Shown: one piece after another, positions 32,286-41,905 of the stretch
How the letters are laid out: every line of letters starts with the position of its first letter
Numbering within the stretch: position 1 is the stretch's first letter
From: Candidatus Phocaeicola excrementigallinarum
Lineage (GTDB): Bacteria; Bacteroidota; Bacteroidia; Bacteroidales; Bacteroidaceae
Length of the DNA: 64,000 bases
NCBI GenBank assembly: GCA_019120125.1
Contig: DWVR01000025.1
Span: 1 to 64,000 of the forward strand
Direction of reading: 5' to 3'
The notes under the pieces: generated by a model
What the model was told of the DNA's origin: nothing
Seen by the model: only the letters and a program-made list of their open reading frames with translations
The model's database searches: none
Program-made: the position numbers and the translations under genes

Positions 32286-34235
32286 TTAGCGACCGGCACC
32301 CCACGCAGGTGCATTCAAGTCAGCCCACAAACGTTCGGTTGCAAGAACCTTGTCATACAGACCGGAGGAAGTTACGGTCAGACCCTGTTCCTGATAAGCG
32401 GCTTCTCTTACGTCTGCCGAAATATCCTCATCAGTGATACCACCTGTCGGGAAACGACGGGGAATCTCACCAACCGGAACTTGTGCATAACTTGTACGCG
32501 GCAGGATATTCGAGTCGAAGCTCGGATAGCCGGAACGGCGTGCAGTCACGTACACTTCATTCGGATAGAGAGTGAAGTGGATCAGCTCCTGCAAATAGAT
32601 CTTTTCCAGCTTCTCTTCCGGAGTGCCTGTAAAGGCGTACTGCGGACTTGCCAGCATGGTGTTGATCTCACCGTCTTTCAGGTCAATCTCACCTTCAAAC
32701 GGGTCATAACCGAAACTGCCTTCCACATTGCTGTAGTAAGTCACCTGGTTGTCGCGTGCCAGTTCGTTGTATGACTGTACGGAGAACGAAAGCGCACGGT
32801 TGTAGTAAGTCTCGGCCTGTGCCTCGTTCCCGTTCAGCATGGCGAACTCAGCCAGATAGAGGTTCACTTCTGCCGCACTCAGATACATTCCGTACCAAGG
32901 ACGGTCGATGGTTGTGTATGTGTACACATCATCCGGCAAAGTGGCGGCTTCCACCTCCTGGGCGGATGTATAATAACGCCCGATAATCATCATACGGTTC
33001 AAAGTAGAGAACACCTGATAACTTTTCGGATTCTGTCCCTTCTCATTATGCAGATAAAGTTCCTTGTCGGCATTCGGATAATTCTCGGGGAAGTACCATT
33101 TATACGCACCGCTCGCGTCATTGCCGGCGTTCCAGTCTTCCGTGATACCATAGTAACGTACCCACGGTTCGCCCGGACCACCCCAGCTTACGAAATCCTT
33201 CTTGCCGTCCGCGCCTATTGTATAATTCACATTCGCTTCGATGAAATCAGGAATTTCCAGACCTGCGTCATAATATCCCTGCACAACCTTGGAGTTCCAG
33301 TAGTTCTTGGTATAGAAGAAACGCACACGCGGGTCACGGTTGTTGACCATGAAATCAATCATCGTCTTTGTTCCCGCGCAACCGGTGAATCCGTTGCTCC
33401 AGTGATAGATACGGTCGTTCACGTATCCCTGGTCACCGGTCAGACGCACGTCGCCCTTGTGGAAACGTACATCCTCCTCCAGCGCGTCAATGTAACCGCA
33501 GGAAGCGCTCGCCACGTCAGCAGCGATCTGTTTTGCCTTCGCTTCGTTCTGTGCCAACAGACGGACAGCGATACGCAACTTCAGGGAGTTGGCGAACTTC
33601 GCCCATTTCTCCGTGTCACCGCCGTACACCACATCCTGGTTGGCCTGCATCACGATGTCAGGAGACGAGAAAGTAGTGATTGCCTCGGTCAATTCATTGA
33701 TCCACAGGTCATAAAGGCTTTCCACGGTGTCGTATTCCGGAGTCAGTGTGCCACCGTAGGCACCCATACATGCTTCCGTGTAAGGAATGGAGCCGTACAT
33801 GTCGGTAGCAAAAATACCTTCATAAATGCTCAGCAGCTTGGCGGCAGCCACATAACCGGCATTGGCCGCACGGTATTCATCATCCTGCAGTTCCATTTCG
33901 TGTTCCATAGCACGCAACACGCGCAACACATTGATGTACTGGCGGTTCTGGTCACCGTCAATCGTCAGGGTCAGAATGCTTTCCGAAGCACCTCCGGTAG
34001 AAAGTCCGAATCCTGCCCACTGATACTTCATCGGGGCGTTGTAGTAATATTCCAGATACGGCTGGGGGTCAAATACGTTTACAGCCTCAGCAAACAGATA
34101 AGGCACCTCGCCTTGCACCACTGCCGACGGGTCTGTATTCATCTCTGAAAAGTCATCGCGACAGCCCGTGGTGGTCAATCCCGTACCGAGGGCGATGGCT
34201 GCCAAAAGTAATTTATATGATTTCATATTCGTCAT
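32286..34235 (-). CDS. SusD/RagB-family outer-membrane lipoprotein (SusD-like_2 type)
   Basis: Lipobox TTGCRDD, MNTDPSAV start and SusD-like TPR pattern; adjacent SusC. Confidence 0.9.
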   Translation of the reverse strand: MTNMKSYKLLLAAIALGTGLTTTGCRDDFSEMNTDPSAVVQGEVPYLFAEAVNVFDPQPYLEYYYNAPMKYQWAGFGLSTGGASESILTLTIDGDQNRQYINVLRVLRAMEHEMELQDDEYRAANAGYVAAAKLLSIYEGIFATDMYGSIPYTEACMGAYGGTLTPEYDTVESLYDLWINELTEAITTFSSPDIVMQANQDVVYGGDTEKWAKFANSLKLRIAVRLLAQNEAKAKQIAADVASASCGYIDALEEDVRFHKGDVRLTGDQGYVNDRIYHWSNGFTGCAGTKTMIDFMVNNRDPRVRFFYTKNYWNSKVVQGYYDAGLEIPDFIEANVNYTIGADGKKDFVSWGGPGEPWVRYYGITEDWNAGNDASGAYKWYFPENYPNADKELYLHNEKGQNPKSYQVFSTLNRMMIIGRYYTSAQEVEAATLPDDVYTYTTIDRPWYGMYLSAAEVNLYLAEFAMLNGNEAQAETYYNRALSFSVQSYNELARDNQVTYYSNVEGSFGYDPFEGEIDLKDGEINTMLASPQYAFTGTPEEKLEKIYLQELIHFTLYPNEVYVTARRSGYPSFDSNILPRTSYAQVPVGEIPRRFPTGGITDEDISADVREAAYQEQGLTVTSSGLYDKVLATERLWADLNAPAWGAGR

Positions 34236-34246
34236 TTTTTCGTTGG

Positions 34247-37200
34247 TTAGAATGTAGCGTTAATGGTGAATGTATAGCTTGCCACGTACGGACTTACCGA
34301 ACGGATCATAAACTGACCGGCCTGAGTACCACGGAGAGACTCCGGATTGAAGTTGTTAGGCAGGGAGTTCAGCAGATAGCCCAAGTTGCGTCCTGTTACC
34401 GACAGATTGATGCCAGACGCACCGATCTTCTTCGCAAACTTGCCCGGCAAACGATAGCTCAAGGAAACCTCACGCAAGGCGATGTAGTTCAGTTCGTGGA
34501 ACCAGTCGTTGTTCTTCGTTACAGTGGCACGGCCCCATGAGTTGTTCCAGTAGTTCCAGGAAGAAGCGTGCTGCGGATCTACTATTTTACGTTCCACCAA
34601 GTCGGCATACAGCTCACCGCCTTCGGCGATGGTGTAAGTACCGGTCGGGGTGCTGATGGTCTGTCCGCCCGGCATGATGGCGTTCGGGATGATACCGTCG
34701 TCATATACCTTGCCGTCCCAGATAGAAGTGTAAGTGATACCTCCGTGTTCGGCGGATGTGCCGTTCAGAGAGCTTTCCAAGTAACCGTATGCAGTACCAT
34801 AGTGAGAACCGTAGATAGCCACCATACCACCGAAGCGCATGTCAAGAGAAGCGCTCAAGCTCCAGTCCTTGTATCTCAGAGTCGTATTGATAGAACCCAG
34901 GAAGTCAGGCTGGATAGAACCTACTGTTTCCACAACTCCCGAACGGTCGTAGTAAACGGCCTTGCGGGTTTCGTAAGAATCCAGACACAGGATAGGAAGG
35001 CCTGTATTCTTGTCAATCTTCGGAGCCGCGTCAGATTTCAGCAAACCATATTCACCACCCACTTCGGCTACAGAAGCGATACGGTAGTTACCGTAATCGG
35101 CGTCACCTTCCATTTCGATGAAGTTTGCCACATTTTCATGCAATTCCACAATTTTAGAACGGTTTCTTGTATAAGTGAAGTTCAAGTCCCAAGTCCAGTC
35201 CTTGGTAGAGATCGGAGTGGTGTTCAGCGCAATTTCCACACCCTGGTTCTGGATGTTACCGGCATTGATCAGCTGGTTGGAGATACCTGACTCGGAAGGA
35301 ACAGCGATTGTCATAATCTGGTCACGGGTATTTTCCTTATAGTAAGTGAAGTCGATACCGATGCGGTTGTCAATGAAACGCCAGTCGAGACCCACTTCCC
35401 ATGAACTCTTGCGCTCCGGCTTCAGATTCTGTGAGTAAGCGGTAGTCGGCACGCGCAGACCGTAGGTGTTGTCCAGACCATACAGCGAGTAGGCCGTATT
35501 GATGGTGTACGCGTCGGTGTCGTTACCTACCTGCGCCCATGATCCGCGGACTTTCAGGAATGAGATCCATGACGGCAGTTTCTCACGGAATGTCTCGCTG
35601 ATCAGCCAGGAAGCTGATACGGACGGGTAGAAGTAAGAATAGTTACCGTGCTGGTCGGAATAAACCAGTGAGGACGACCAGTCGTTACGTCCGGTGATAT
35701 CCAGATAAACCTGGTCTCTCCAGCTTACAGCCACCTGAGCGGCTACAGACAGGATGGTCTTTTCACCGGAAATGGTACCTGTGGAAACAAGGGCGTTCTT
35801 GGAGTTGCCCACAAAGAACTGGCCCGGAATGATCAGACCGCCGTTGGTCTGCTCCTGCAGTTCCTGCTGGTAGTTGTGGTAGTATTCGCCACGGAGGAAT
35901 CCGCTGAAGTTCCAGTCCTCAGTGAAACGCTTGTTCCACATGAAGTTGGCGTTCAGGTTGGTCTGTTCCTTGGTGTACTGGCCCAACTTGTACATACCGC
36001 CTTCGTTGGCGTAACCGCTACCCAATTCCTTGGATTCGTTGCGTTTGTAGTAGTAGTTGTAGTTTCCTTCAGCCACGAACTTCAACCAGTCGGTGAGGTC
36101 AGCCGTCAACTTCACGCTCGGACGAACCGAAGTTTCCTTCTGGGTATATTCGTTTTCAAATACGGACCACCATGTACCAAGACCCGGCAGGTTACCATAC
36201 TCGTCATTGTAGTTGTTGCTTGCCATACCTCCGTGCGAGCCTTTATACATGTTTCTGTATTTACGGGTATCATACATACGGCCCCATGTACCGTCGATGA
36301 ATCGCTCGCCGAAGTTGGTCTCACCACCCTGACGCGGAGTAGAGTTGGCGAATGAGATGCCCGCTTCGATTTCTACCTTACTGGTGATCTTGTGCGAAGC
36401 CTTTGCCATGAAAGAGAAACGCTGGAAACGGTTGTTCGGCGTATTACCGTCGGCATGCTTGAACGACATGGAGGTGTAGAACGAAGAAGTGTCATTTCCA
36501 CCCTGAATAGATACGTTGGTGTTCGAGTTGAAACCGTTGTCGTATGAATCCACGAAGTTGTCTTCATACGCCTGGTAAGGCACCATTGAATAATCATAGA
36601 ATTCGATGGGCTGACCGTCAAATTTTGGTCCCCATGAAGTATCTCCTGTCATCGGACCGAACGGTTGCACCGAACGGTCACCGTTGGCGTTCAGATAGAA
36701 CGAATCCGTGTCCTGCATGTTACCGGAAGACTTATAGTCTGAATATCCGGACATATAACCGTCGCCTCGTTCGTTCTGGAAGCTCGGTCCGCCGTACACA
36801 TGGTCGATACCGAATGTCTGGGTCACGCTGATGCCCAAGCCTTTCTTTCCCTTACCGCTCTTGGTGGTGATCACAACCGCACCGTTCAGACCGCGTGAAC
36901 CGTAAAGCGCGGTAGCGGCGGCACCTTTCAACACGGACACTGTCTCGAAATCGTCCGGGTTCAGGTTCTTCAGCTCGTTACCCCAGTCGGTATCACTGGT
37001 CGCCCAGTTCGCATCACCTTCCTTGATGTCGTTGCTGAGAATCACACCGTCCACCACATAGATAGGCTGGTTGTTCTTACCCAGTGTGGAGGCACCACGG
37101 ATCATAATACGTGAAGAACCGAACAGACCACCATCACCTGTGGAGATGTCCACACCGGCCACCTTACCTTGCAGGGCCTGTACCGGGTTGACCACATTGG

Positions 37201-37642
37201 CATTCAAGTCTTCTCCCTTCAATTCTGTCACCGCGTAACCCAAGGCCTTGCTCTCGCGCTTCATACCGAGGGCGGTCACCACCACCTCGTCCAGCGTCTG
37301 GCTGTCGGCTGTCAGCATCACGTTGAGCGGCTGTCCGTTCCAAGTGATCTCCTGAGTCGCGTATCCGATGTAGGAGATCTGGATGACATCACCCTTCTTC
37401 ACGTTGTTGAGCACGAACTTACCGTCGAGGTCCGTGATGTTACCGTTAGTAGTGCCTTTCACTACGACAGACGCACCGATGACACTCTCACCGGTCTCGT
37501 CCTTCACGATACCTGTACAACTTTCTCCCTGCTGCTGCACAGCCATCGGATTCGCTTCATTTCCGGACGAAGCATACAATGTCCCGCTTCCACCTGCAAG
37601 CAGGAACAATGCCAATCCTAAAAACTTACATTGTCTTTGCAT
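34247..37642 (-). CDS. SusC/RagA-family TonB-linked outer-membrane transporter
   Basis: CarboxypepD_reg-like N-terminus, LDEVVVTALGMKRESKALGYAV, plug domain GAAATALYGSRGLNGAVVITTKSGK, C-terminal beta-barrel. Confidence 0.96.
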   Translation of the reverse strand: MQRQCKFLGLALFLLAGGSGTLYASSGNEANPMAVQQQGESCTGIVKDETGESVIGASVVVKGTTNGNITDLDGKFVLNNVKKGDVIQISYIGYATQEITWNGQPLNVMLTADSQTLDEVVVTALGMKRESKALGYAVTELKGEDLNANVVNPVQALQGKVAGVDISTGDGGLFGSSRIMIRGASTLGKNNQPIYVVDGVILSNDIKEGDANWATSDTDWGNELKNLNPDDFETVSVLKGAAATALYGSRGLNGAVVITTKSGKGKKGLGISVTQTFGIDHVYGGPSFQNERGDGYMSGYSDYKSSGNMQDTDSFYLNANGDRSVQPFGPMTGDTSWGPKFDGQPIEFYDYSMVPYQAYEDNFVDSYDNGFNSNTNVSIQGGNDTSSFYTSMSFKHADGNTPNNRFQRFSFMAKASHKITSKVEIEAGISFANSTPRQGGETNFGERFIDGTWGRMYDTRKYRNMYKGSHGGMASNNYNDEYGNLPGLGTWWSVFENEYTQKETSVRPSVKLTADLTDWLKFVAEGNYNYYYKRNESKELGSGYANEGGMYKLGQYTKEQTNLNANFMWNKRFTEDWNFSGFLRGEYYHNYQQELQEQTNGGLIIPGQFFVGNSKNALVSTGTISGEKTILSVAAQVAVSWRDQVYLDITGRNDWSSSLVYSDQHGNYSYFYPSVSASWLISETFREKLPSWISFLKVRGSWAQVGNDTDAYTINTAYSLYGLDNTYGLRVPTTAYSQNLKPERKSSWEVGLDWRFIDNRIGIDFTYYKENTRDQIMTIAVPSESGISNQLINAGNIQNQGVEIALNTTPISTKDWTWDLNFTYTRNRSKIVELHENVANFIEMEGDADYGNYRIASVAEVGGEYGLLKSDAAPKIDKNTGLPILCLDSYETRKAVYYDRSGVVETVGSIQPDFLGSINTTLRYKDWSLSASLDMRFGGMVAIYGSHYGTAYGYLESSLNGTSAEHGGITYTSIWDGKVYDDGIIPNAIMPGGQTISTPTGTYTIAEGGELYADLVERKIVDPQHASSWNYWNNSWGRATVTKNNDWFHELNYIALREVSLSYRLPGKFAKKIGASGINLSVTGRNLGYLLNSLPNNFNPESLRGTQAGQFMIRSVSPYVASYTFTINATF

Positions 37643-37677
37643 AGCATAAATTTTTAATTAAACTTTACTTTAATTTC

Positions 37678-37705
37678 CCTTATAATAAAAAATTTTATTA
37701 TAAGG
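37678..37705. promoter_or_regulatory. Perfect 13+2+13 AT-rich palindrome in the susC leader
   Basis: CCTTATAATAAAA-AA-TTTTATTATAAGG, 36 bp upstream of the susC start. Confidence 0.85.
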
Positions 37706-37741
37706 ACACCGCTTTTTATCCTTTTATTAGGTTTACGGAAG

Positions 37742-37773
37742 CAAAGTAATACAATCCGCCTTTAATTTGCAAA
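37742..37773 (-). promoter_or_regulatory. Candidate susC promoter
   Basis: Minus strand TTTG (37773-37770), 20-nt spacer, TTACTTTG (37749-37742). Confidence 0.45.
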
Positions 37774-37879
37774 AAATATCTGAGAAAAATGAAAAAAAAT
37801 TTATGCATTTTCGCCATGATACGCCATATTCCGCAGTGGATAAAAAAGGGGCGTGCGAGCCATCCGGAATCCCATAAAA

Positions 37880-37963
37880 AAAACGCCTTGACGTTTCACT
37901 TAAAACGTCTTGACGTTTCAAGCAAAACGCCCTGACGTTTCAGGTAAAACGCCTTGACGTTTT
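37880..37963. repeat. Array of four 18-bp palindromes, 22-bp period (copy 2, most regular)
   Basis: AAAACGCCTTGACGTTTC / AAAACGTCTTGACGTTTC / AAAACGCCCTGACGTTTC / AAAACGCCTTGACGTTTT starting 37880, 37902, 37924, 37946; spacers actt, aagc, aggt. Confidence 0.97.
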
Positions 37964-38013
37964 TTCATGGCCCGACAGCCATTGAATATCAAGTCAATAC
38001 CGGCGGGCACGGA

Positions 38014-38769
38014 TCAGTCCAGAAACAGGTCATCGGGATAGCCGATGTCGACCAGAAACAGCGCGTTTCCGGGAGCGGACGTACCCGCACTGCAACGGTC
38101 CTTCTTTTCGATAATCCGGCGGAATCCCTCCACCGAGAGCTTGCCGCGTCCCACCTCGACCAAGGTCCCCACGATGGCGCGCACCATGTTGCGCAGAAAA
38201 CGGTCGGCCTGGATGGTGAACACCCATTCCTCCCCGCCCGTCTGTTCCCAACGCGCCTGCATGATGCGGCAGTTGTTGGTCTTGACGTCCGTATGCACCT
38301 TGCTGAAGCTCGTGAAGTCAGTATAGTCAGACAATGTCCGGGCCGCCTCGTTCATCTTGTCGAAATCAAGTTTCTGATACATCCGCCACACGTACCTCCG
38401 GTTGAACGGGTCTTTCCGTGTGGTGACATGATATTTATAGGTACGGTAGGTGGCATCGAAACGGGCATGCGCTTCCTGGCGCACACGGCGCACCCTGTAG
38501 ACGGAAATGTCCTGCGGAAGAATCCGGTTCAGCTTGTCGGCCATCATCTCCGGATCGGCCGGCCGCTCCAGATCAAAATGGGCCACCATCAGACGGGCAT
38601 GCACGCCGGCATCGGTGCGTCCGGCCCCTGTCACCTCGATGGAATCGTCGCGCAGGAACGTGACCAATGCCTTGGTGAGCGTCTCCTGCACACTCACCCC
38701 GTTGGGCTGCACCTGCCAGCCATGATAGTCGGTGCCGTCGTAGGCCAAATAAATGAAATACCTGAACAT
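38014..38769 (-). CDS. truA: tRNA pseudouridine synthase A
   Basis: [30 protein letters not shown] catalytic motif. Confidence 0.95.
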   Translation of the reverse strand: MFRYFIYLAYDGTDYHGWQVQPNGVSVQETLTKALVTFLRDDSIEVTGAGRTDAGVHARLMVAHFDLERPADPEMMADKLNRILPQDISVYRVRRVRQEAHARFDATYRTYKYHVTTRKDPFNRRYVWRMYQKLDFDKMNEAARTLSDYTDFTSFSKVHTDVKTNNCRIMQARWEQTGGEEWVFTIQADRFLRNMVRAIVGTLVEVGRGKLSVEGFRRIIEKKDRCSAGTSAPGNALFLVDIGYPDDLFLD

Positions 38770-38833
38770 AGCTTGTTTGTATTGAGACGCGGATTGTTTT
38801 TTCACCACAGATTACACGGATTATTACAATCAT

Positions 38834-38989
38834 TCATTTTCTTCATAATGAATATCCGCAAAGTGCCCATGTAGGGGCGTATCGCATACGCCCGAATGCG
38901 TCAACTTATCCACGCAGATGTTTTCAGGGCGTATGCGATACGCCCCTACATGGTAATTAGGTAAAATGCGGATACTCATTTTCTTCATA
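38834..38989. repeat. Putative MITE: inverted repeat flanked by 14-bp direct repeats
   Basis: Arms CATGTAGGGGCGTATCGCATACGCCC / GGGCGTATGCGATACGCCCCTACATG; direct repeats TCATTTTCTTCATA at 38834-38847 and 38976-38989. Confidence 0.8.
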
Positions 38990-39035
38990 CACCTTATATT
39001 ATTATAAGGGTTGTCATCTTGGGGGAAAAACGAAG

Positions 39036-39713
39036 TCAGCGTGCGGTGATGTGGAAACATCCCTGACGGAGCTCATACTTCACGTAGCAGCGGTCGGCCT
39101 TGCGCAAGTCGCGGAGCACTTCTGAGAGCACCAGCTTCAGCGTATCGGCACTGACATCCTGCATCGGCCGCCCGTCGGGATCCTCCACCTTCTCGAAACG
39201 CTTCCAGCTGATGTCGAAGGTCGTGCCATAAAAATGGCATGACTTCAGTGAGGCGTTCGTATTGGTGCGGCGCAGACGCCTCACATCTTCCTTGGTGCGG
39301 GTCACCGAAGTCACGATTACCCGGTTCGGGTTCAGGCCCTTGTTTTCCAGCGAATCGAGGAAGTTCGCCCCGATGGTGTCAAGCAGCGAGCTGGCCTGCG
39401 GAATCAGATAAGGGATGGAATGGGTGAGCGAATCCACGTCGTAAAGCTCACAAGGAGCGATCTCCACGAGCCGTCCCGTCATCTCCTCCGCCTCCTCACG
39501 GGTCTCTATGGGACGGATGCCGATTTTCCTCGCCGTGGCCAGCTGCACATTGTTCAGGTCGCCGAACGACCGTTTATAACTGATCACCCCCCGGATATTG
39601 CGCGGATGGTTCATCTTCATCGACATATCTTTCTTTTCTTCGGAACATCCGGCCATCATCAGTCCGGAAAGCAGCGCAAACAGGCTGCAGGCATACAACA
39701 GTTTCTTCATCAT
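39036..39713 (-). CDS. Lipoprotein, DUF5715-like, possibly related to M15-type peptidases
   Basis: Lipobox MMAGCSEE; VTSVTRTKEDVRRLRRTNTNASLKSCHFYGTTFDISW resembles a VanY/M15 SxHxxGxAFDI pattern. Confidence 0.55.
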   Translation of the reverse strand: MMKKLLYACSLFALLSGLMMAGCSEEKKDMSMKMNHPRNIRGVISYKRSFGDLNNVQLATARKIGIRPIETREEAEEMTGRLVEIAPCELYDVDSLTHSIPYLIPQASSLLDTIGANFLDSLENKGLNPNRVIVTSVTRTKEDVRRLRRTNTNASLKSCHFYGTTFDISWKRFEKVEDPDGRPMQDVSADTLKLVLSEVLRDLRKADRCYVKYELRQGCFHITAR

Positions 39714-39868
39714 GGTGAAATTCGTTTCGTGGCGGCAAAGATAAGGAAAATTTCCGAGCCCCGTCTCCCGTTATTACTTTTGATTATGCCCCATAAACAA
39801 ATGTGAATAGGAGAATCCGCACAAAACGCCTACCTTTGCGGCCGGAAACGACAAAAAACGATAATGAT

Positions 39869-40942
39869 ATGTTTGAAAAAGGAAACAGAGCCAACACGCT
39901 GCACGGCATCCTGCTGATCGCGCTCTTCTCGTTCGCGGCCTTCTACATCGCCGAAATCCCGTTTGTGAAAAGTCTTTCGTTCAGTCCGCTGATTGTGGGC
40001 ATCATCCTCGGCATGCTGTATGCCAACAGTCTGCGCAACAAGCTGCCCGAGACGTGGGTGCCGGGCATCAAGTTCTGCACGAAGCAGATTCTGCGTGCCG
40101 GCATCGTGCTCTACGGATTCCGCCTGACGCTGACCCAGGTGGCCGCCGTGGGACTTCCGGCCGTGGTGATCGACACCATCATCGTGGCGGGCACCATCTT
40201 TCTGGGCATCTGGCTGGGCAAGCTGCTGAAAATGGACAAGGACACCTCGCTGATGACTTCCACGGGAAGCGCCATCTGCGGAGCGGCCGCCGTGCTGGGA
40301 GCAGAGCCGGTGGTGAAATGCGAAGGACACAAGACCGCCATCGCCGTATCGACGGTCGTGATTTTCGGAACCATCTCCATGTTCCTCTATCCCATCATGT
40401 ACCGTGCCGGACTGCTGGACTCACTGACCGACACCGGAGTGGCCATCTATACGGGAAGCACGCTCCATGAGGTGGCGCACGTGGCCGGGGCGGGCAACGC
40501 CATGGACCCGACCGACACGCTGGGCATCGCCGGAACGGCCACCATCACCAAGATGATCCGCGTGATGATGCTGGCCCCCGTGCTGGTCATCATGAGTCTG
40601 GCCCTTGCCGGACGGAAAAAGGTGACAGCCGGCGGAAAGACGGAAAAGAGCAAGATCACCATTCCCTGGTTTGCTTTCGGCTTCATCGGCGTCATCTGCC
40701 TCAATTCCCTGCTGCAATACCTGCTGGGAGTGGACAGCGTGAAGGACATTCCGCTGAACGGCACCATCGAATACATCGACACGTTCATGCTGACCATGGC
40801 CATGACGGCCCTCGGCACGGACACCAGCATCGAGAAATTCAAGCAAGCCGGAGCGCGCCCGTTCCTCCTGGCCGGACTGCTCTACATCTGGCTGGTGGGC
40901 GGCGGCTATCTGCTGACAAAGTATCTGGTCCCGATGATGTGA
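39869..40942 (+). CDS. YeiH-family putative sulfate exporter / membrane protein
   Basis: Polytopic protein with GSAICGAAAVLGAEPVV and TGSTLHEVAHVAGAG motifs; start set at MFEKGNRANT. Confidence 0.9.
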   Translation: MFEKGNRANTLHGILLIALFSFAAFYIAEIPFVKSLSFSPLIVGIILGMLYANSLRNKLPETWVPGIKFCTKQILRAGIVLYGFRLTLTQVAAVGLPAVVIDTIIVAGTIFLGIWLGKLLKMDKDTSLMTSTGSAICGAAAVLGAEPVVKCEGHKTAIAVSTVVIFGTISMFLYPIMYRAGLLDSLTDTGVAIYTGSTLHEVAHVAGAGNAMDPTDTLGIAGTATITKMIRVMMLAPVLVIMSLALAGRKKVTAGGKTEKSKITIPWFAFGFIGVICLNSLLQYLLGVDSVKDIPLNGTIEYIDTFMLTMAMTALGTDTSIEKFKQAGARPFLLAGLLYIWLVGGGYLLTKYLVPMM

Positions 40943-40980
40943 CTTTTCATCGCTCATTCCTGATTCTTCATTTTAAAAGA

Positions 40981-41012
40981 TTTGGACAGAAGCCCAAATA
41001 GAAGTATATTTG
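40981..41012 (+). promoter_or_regulatory. Bacteroides-type promoter of the AraC-family regulator
   Basis: TTTG (40981-40984), 20-nt spacer, TATATTTG (41005-41012). Confidence 0.7.
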
Positions 41013-41044
41013 GAGTGAAAACGAGAAAAGTCCAGACAAGACCG

Positions 41045-41905
41045 ATGAAGAAGATTAAAGAACTGACCACTGATTACCATACACGAGACATACTTGCAGG
41101 CATTGACATGACCGGAAGTTTCAAGGAACTGTTCCGCCAGGCGGCCATCACCCCACACAGCATCTTCCTGCTGTGTGTGCGGGGCTCCTGCAAGATATCC
41201 ATCCATCTTACCCGGTATGAGATGAGCGCCGGCTCGCTCGCCATCATCTTTCCCGGCGTATACTTCCAGATACTCGAACAGACTCCGGAATGCCGCTTCA
41301 TGTACATCGGAATCGCGCAACGCGCCCTGGAAAACACATACCTGTTCTCACAGACGCTCGAATACACCCACCGCATCCTCGAACAGCCTGTATTGAGACT
41401 TCCGCCGGAAATCAGCAAGATCTTCATGGACGGCTTCATGGCGGTCATCCGGACAACGCGTCTGAAACAGGACCTGCTCAATGACATGCAGATCGGACTG
41501 CTTTACACCCAGTTCGTGACAACGGCCTACAACGCCAGTCCGCTGAACACACCGGGCAAGAGTGACAGCCATTACAGCCGGAACCGGGAGATCGTGAAGG
41601 AACTGGTGCGCCACATCATACAATATTACAAGAAAGAGCGGAACGTGGCCTTCTATGCGGAAAAGATGCACCTCTCCCCGCAACATCTGAGCACCACGGT
41701 GAAGAAAGTGACCGGCAAGACGCTGACCGACCTGATCTCATCGTTCATCATCCGTGACGCGCAGGCCAAACTCCGCTCCACAGAAATGACGATCCAGGAA
41801 ATCGCCTATTCGCTCAACTTTTCCGACATCTCCTTCTTCGGGAAATACTTCAAGCGGTACACGGGCATGTCGCCCAAGAAATACCGTAACGCCGGGGATG
41901 TATGA
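41045..41905 (+). CDS. AraC-family transcriptional regulator
   Basis: C-terminal double HTH: VAFYAEKMHLSPQHLSTTVKKVTGKTLTDLI ... IQEIAYSLNFSDISFFGKYFKRYTGMSPKKYR. Confidence 0.93.
   Translation: MKKIKELTTDYHTRDILAGIDMTGSFKELFRQAAITPHSIFLLCVRGSCKISIHLTRYEMSAGSLAIIFPGVYFQILEQTPECRFMYIGIAQRALENTYLFSQTLEYTHRILEQPVLRLPPEISKIFMDGFMAVIRTTRLKQDLLNDMQIGLLYTQFVTTAYNASPLNTPGKSDSHYSRNREIVKELVRHIIQYYKKERNVAFYAEKMHLSPQHLSTTVKKVTGKTLTDLISSFIIRDAQAKLRSTEMTIQEIAYSLNFSDISFFGKYFKRYTGMSPKKYRNAGDV

Noticed and set aside
33048-34148. 366-aa plus-strand ORF
   Set aside because: Antisense to SusD; no plausible domain or ribosome-binding context
37880-37963. CRISPR array interpretation of the 22-bp periodic repeats
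   Set aside because: Spacers are only 4 bp, there are four units, the units are dyads and no cas genes are present
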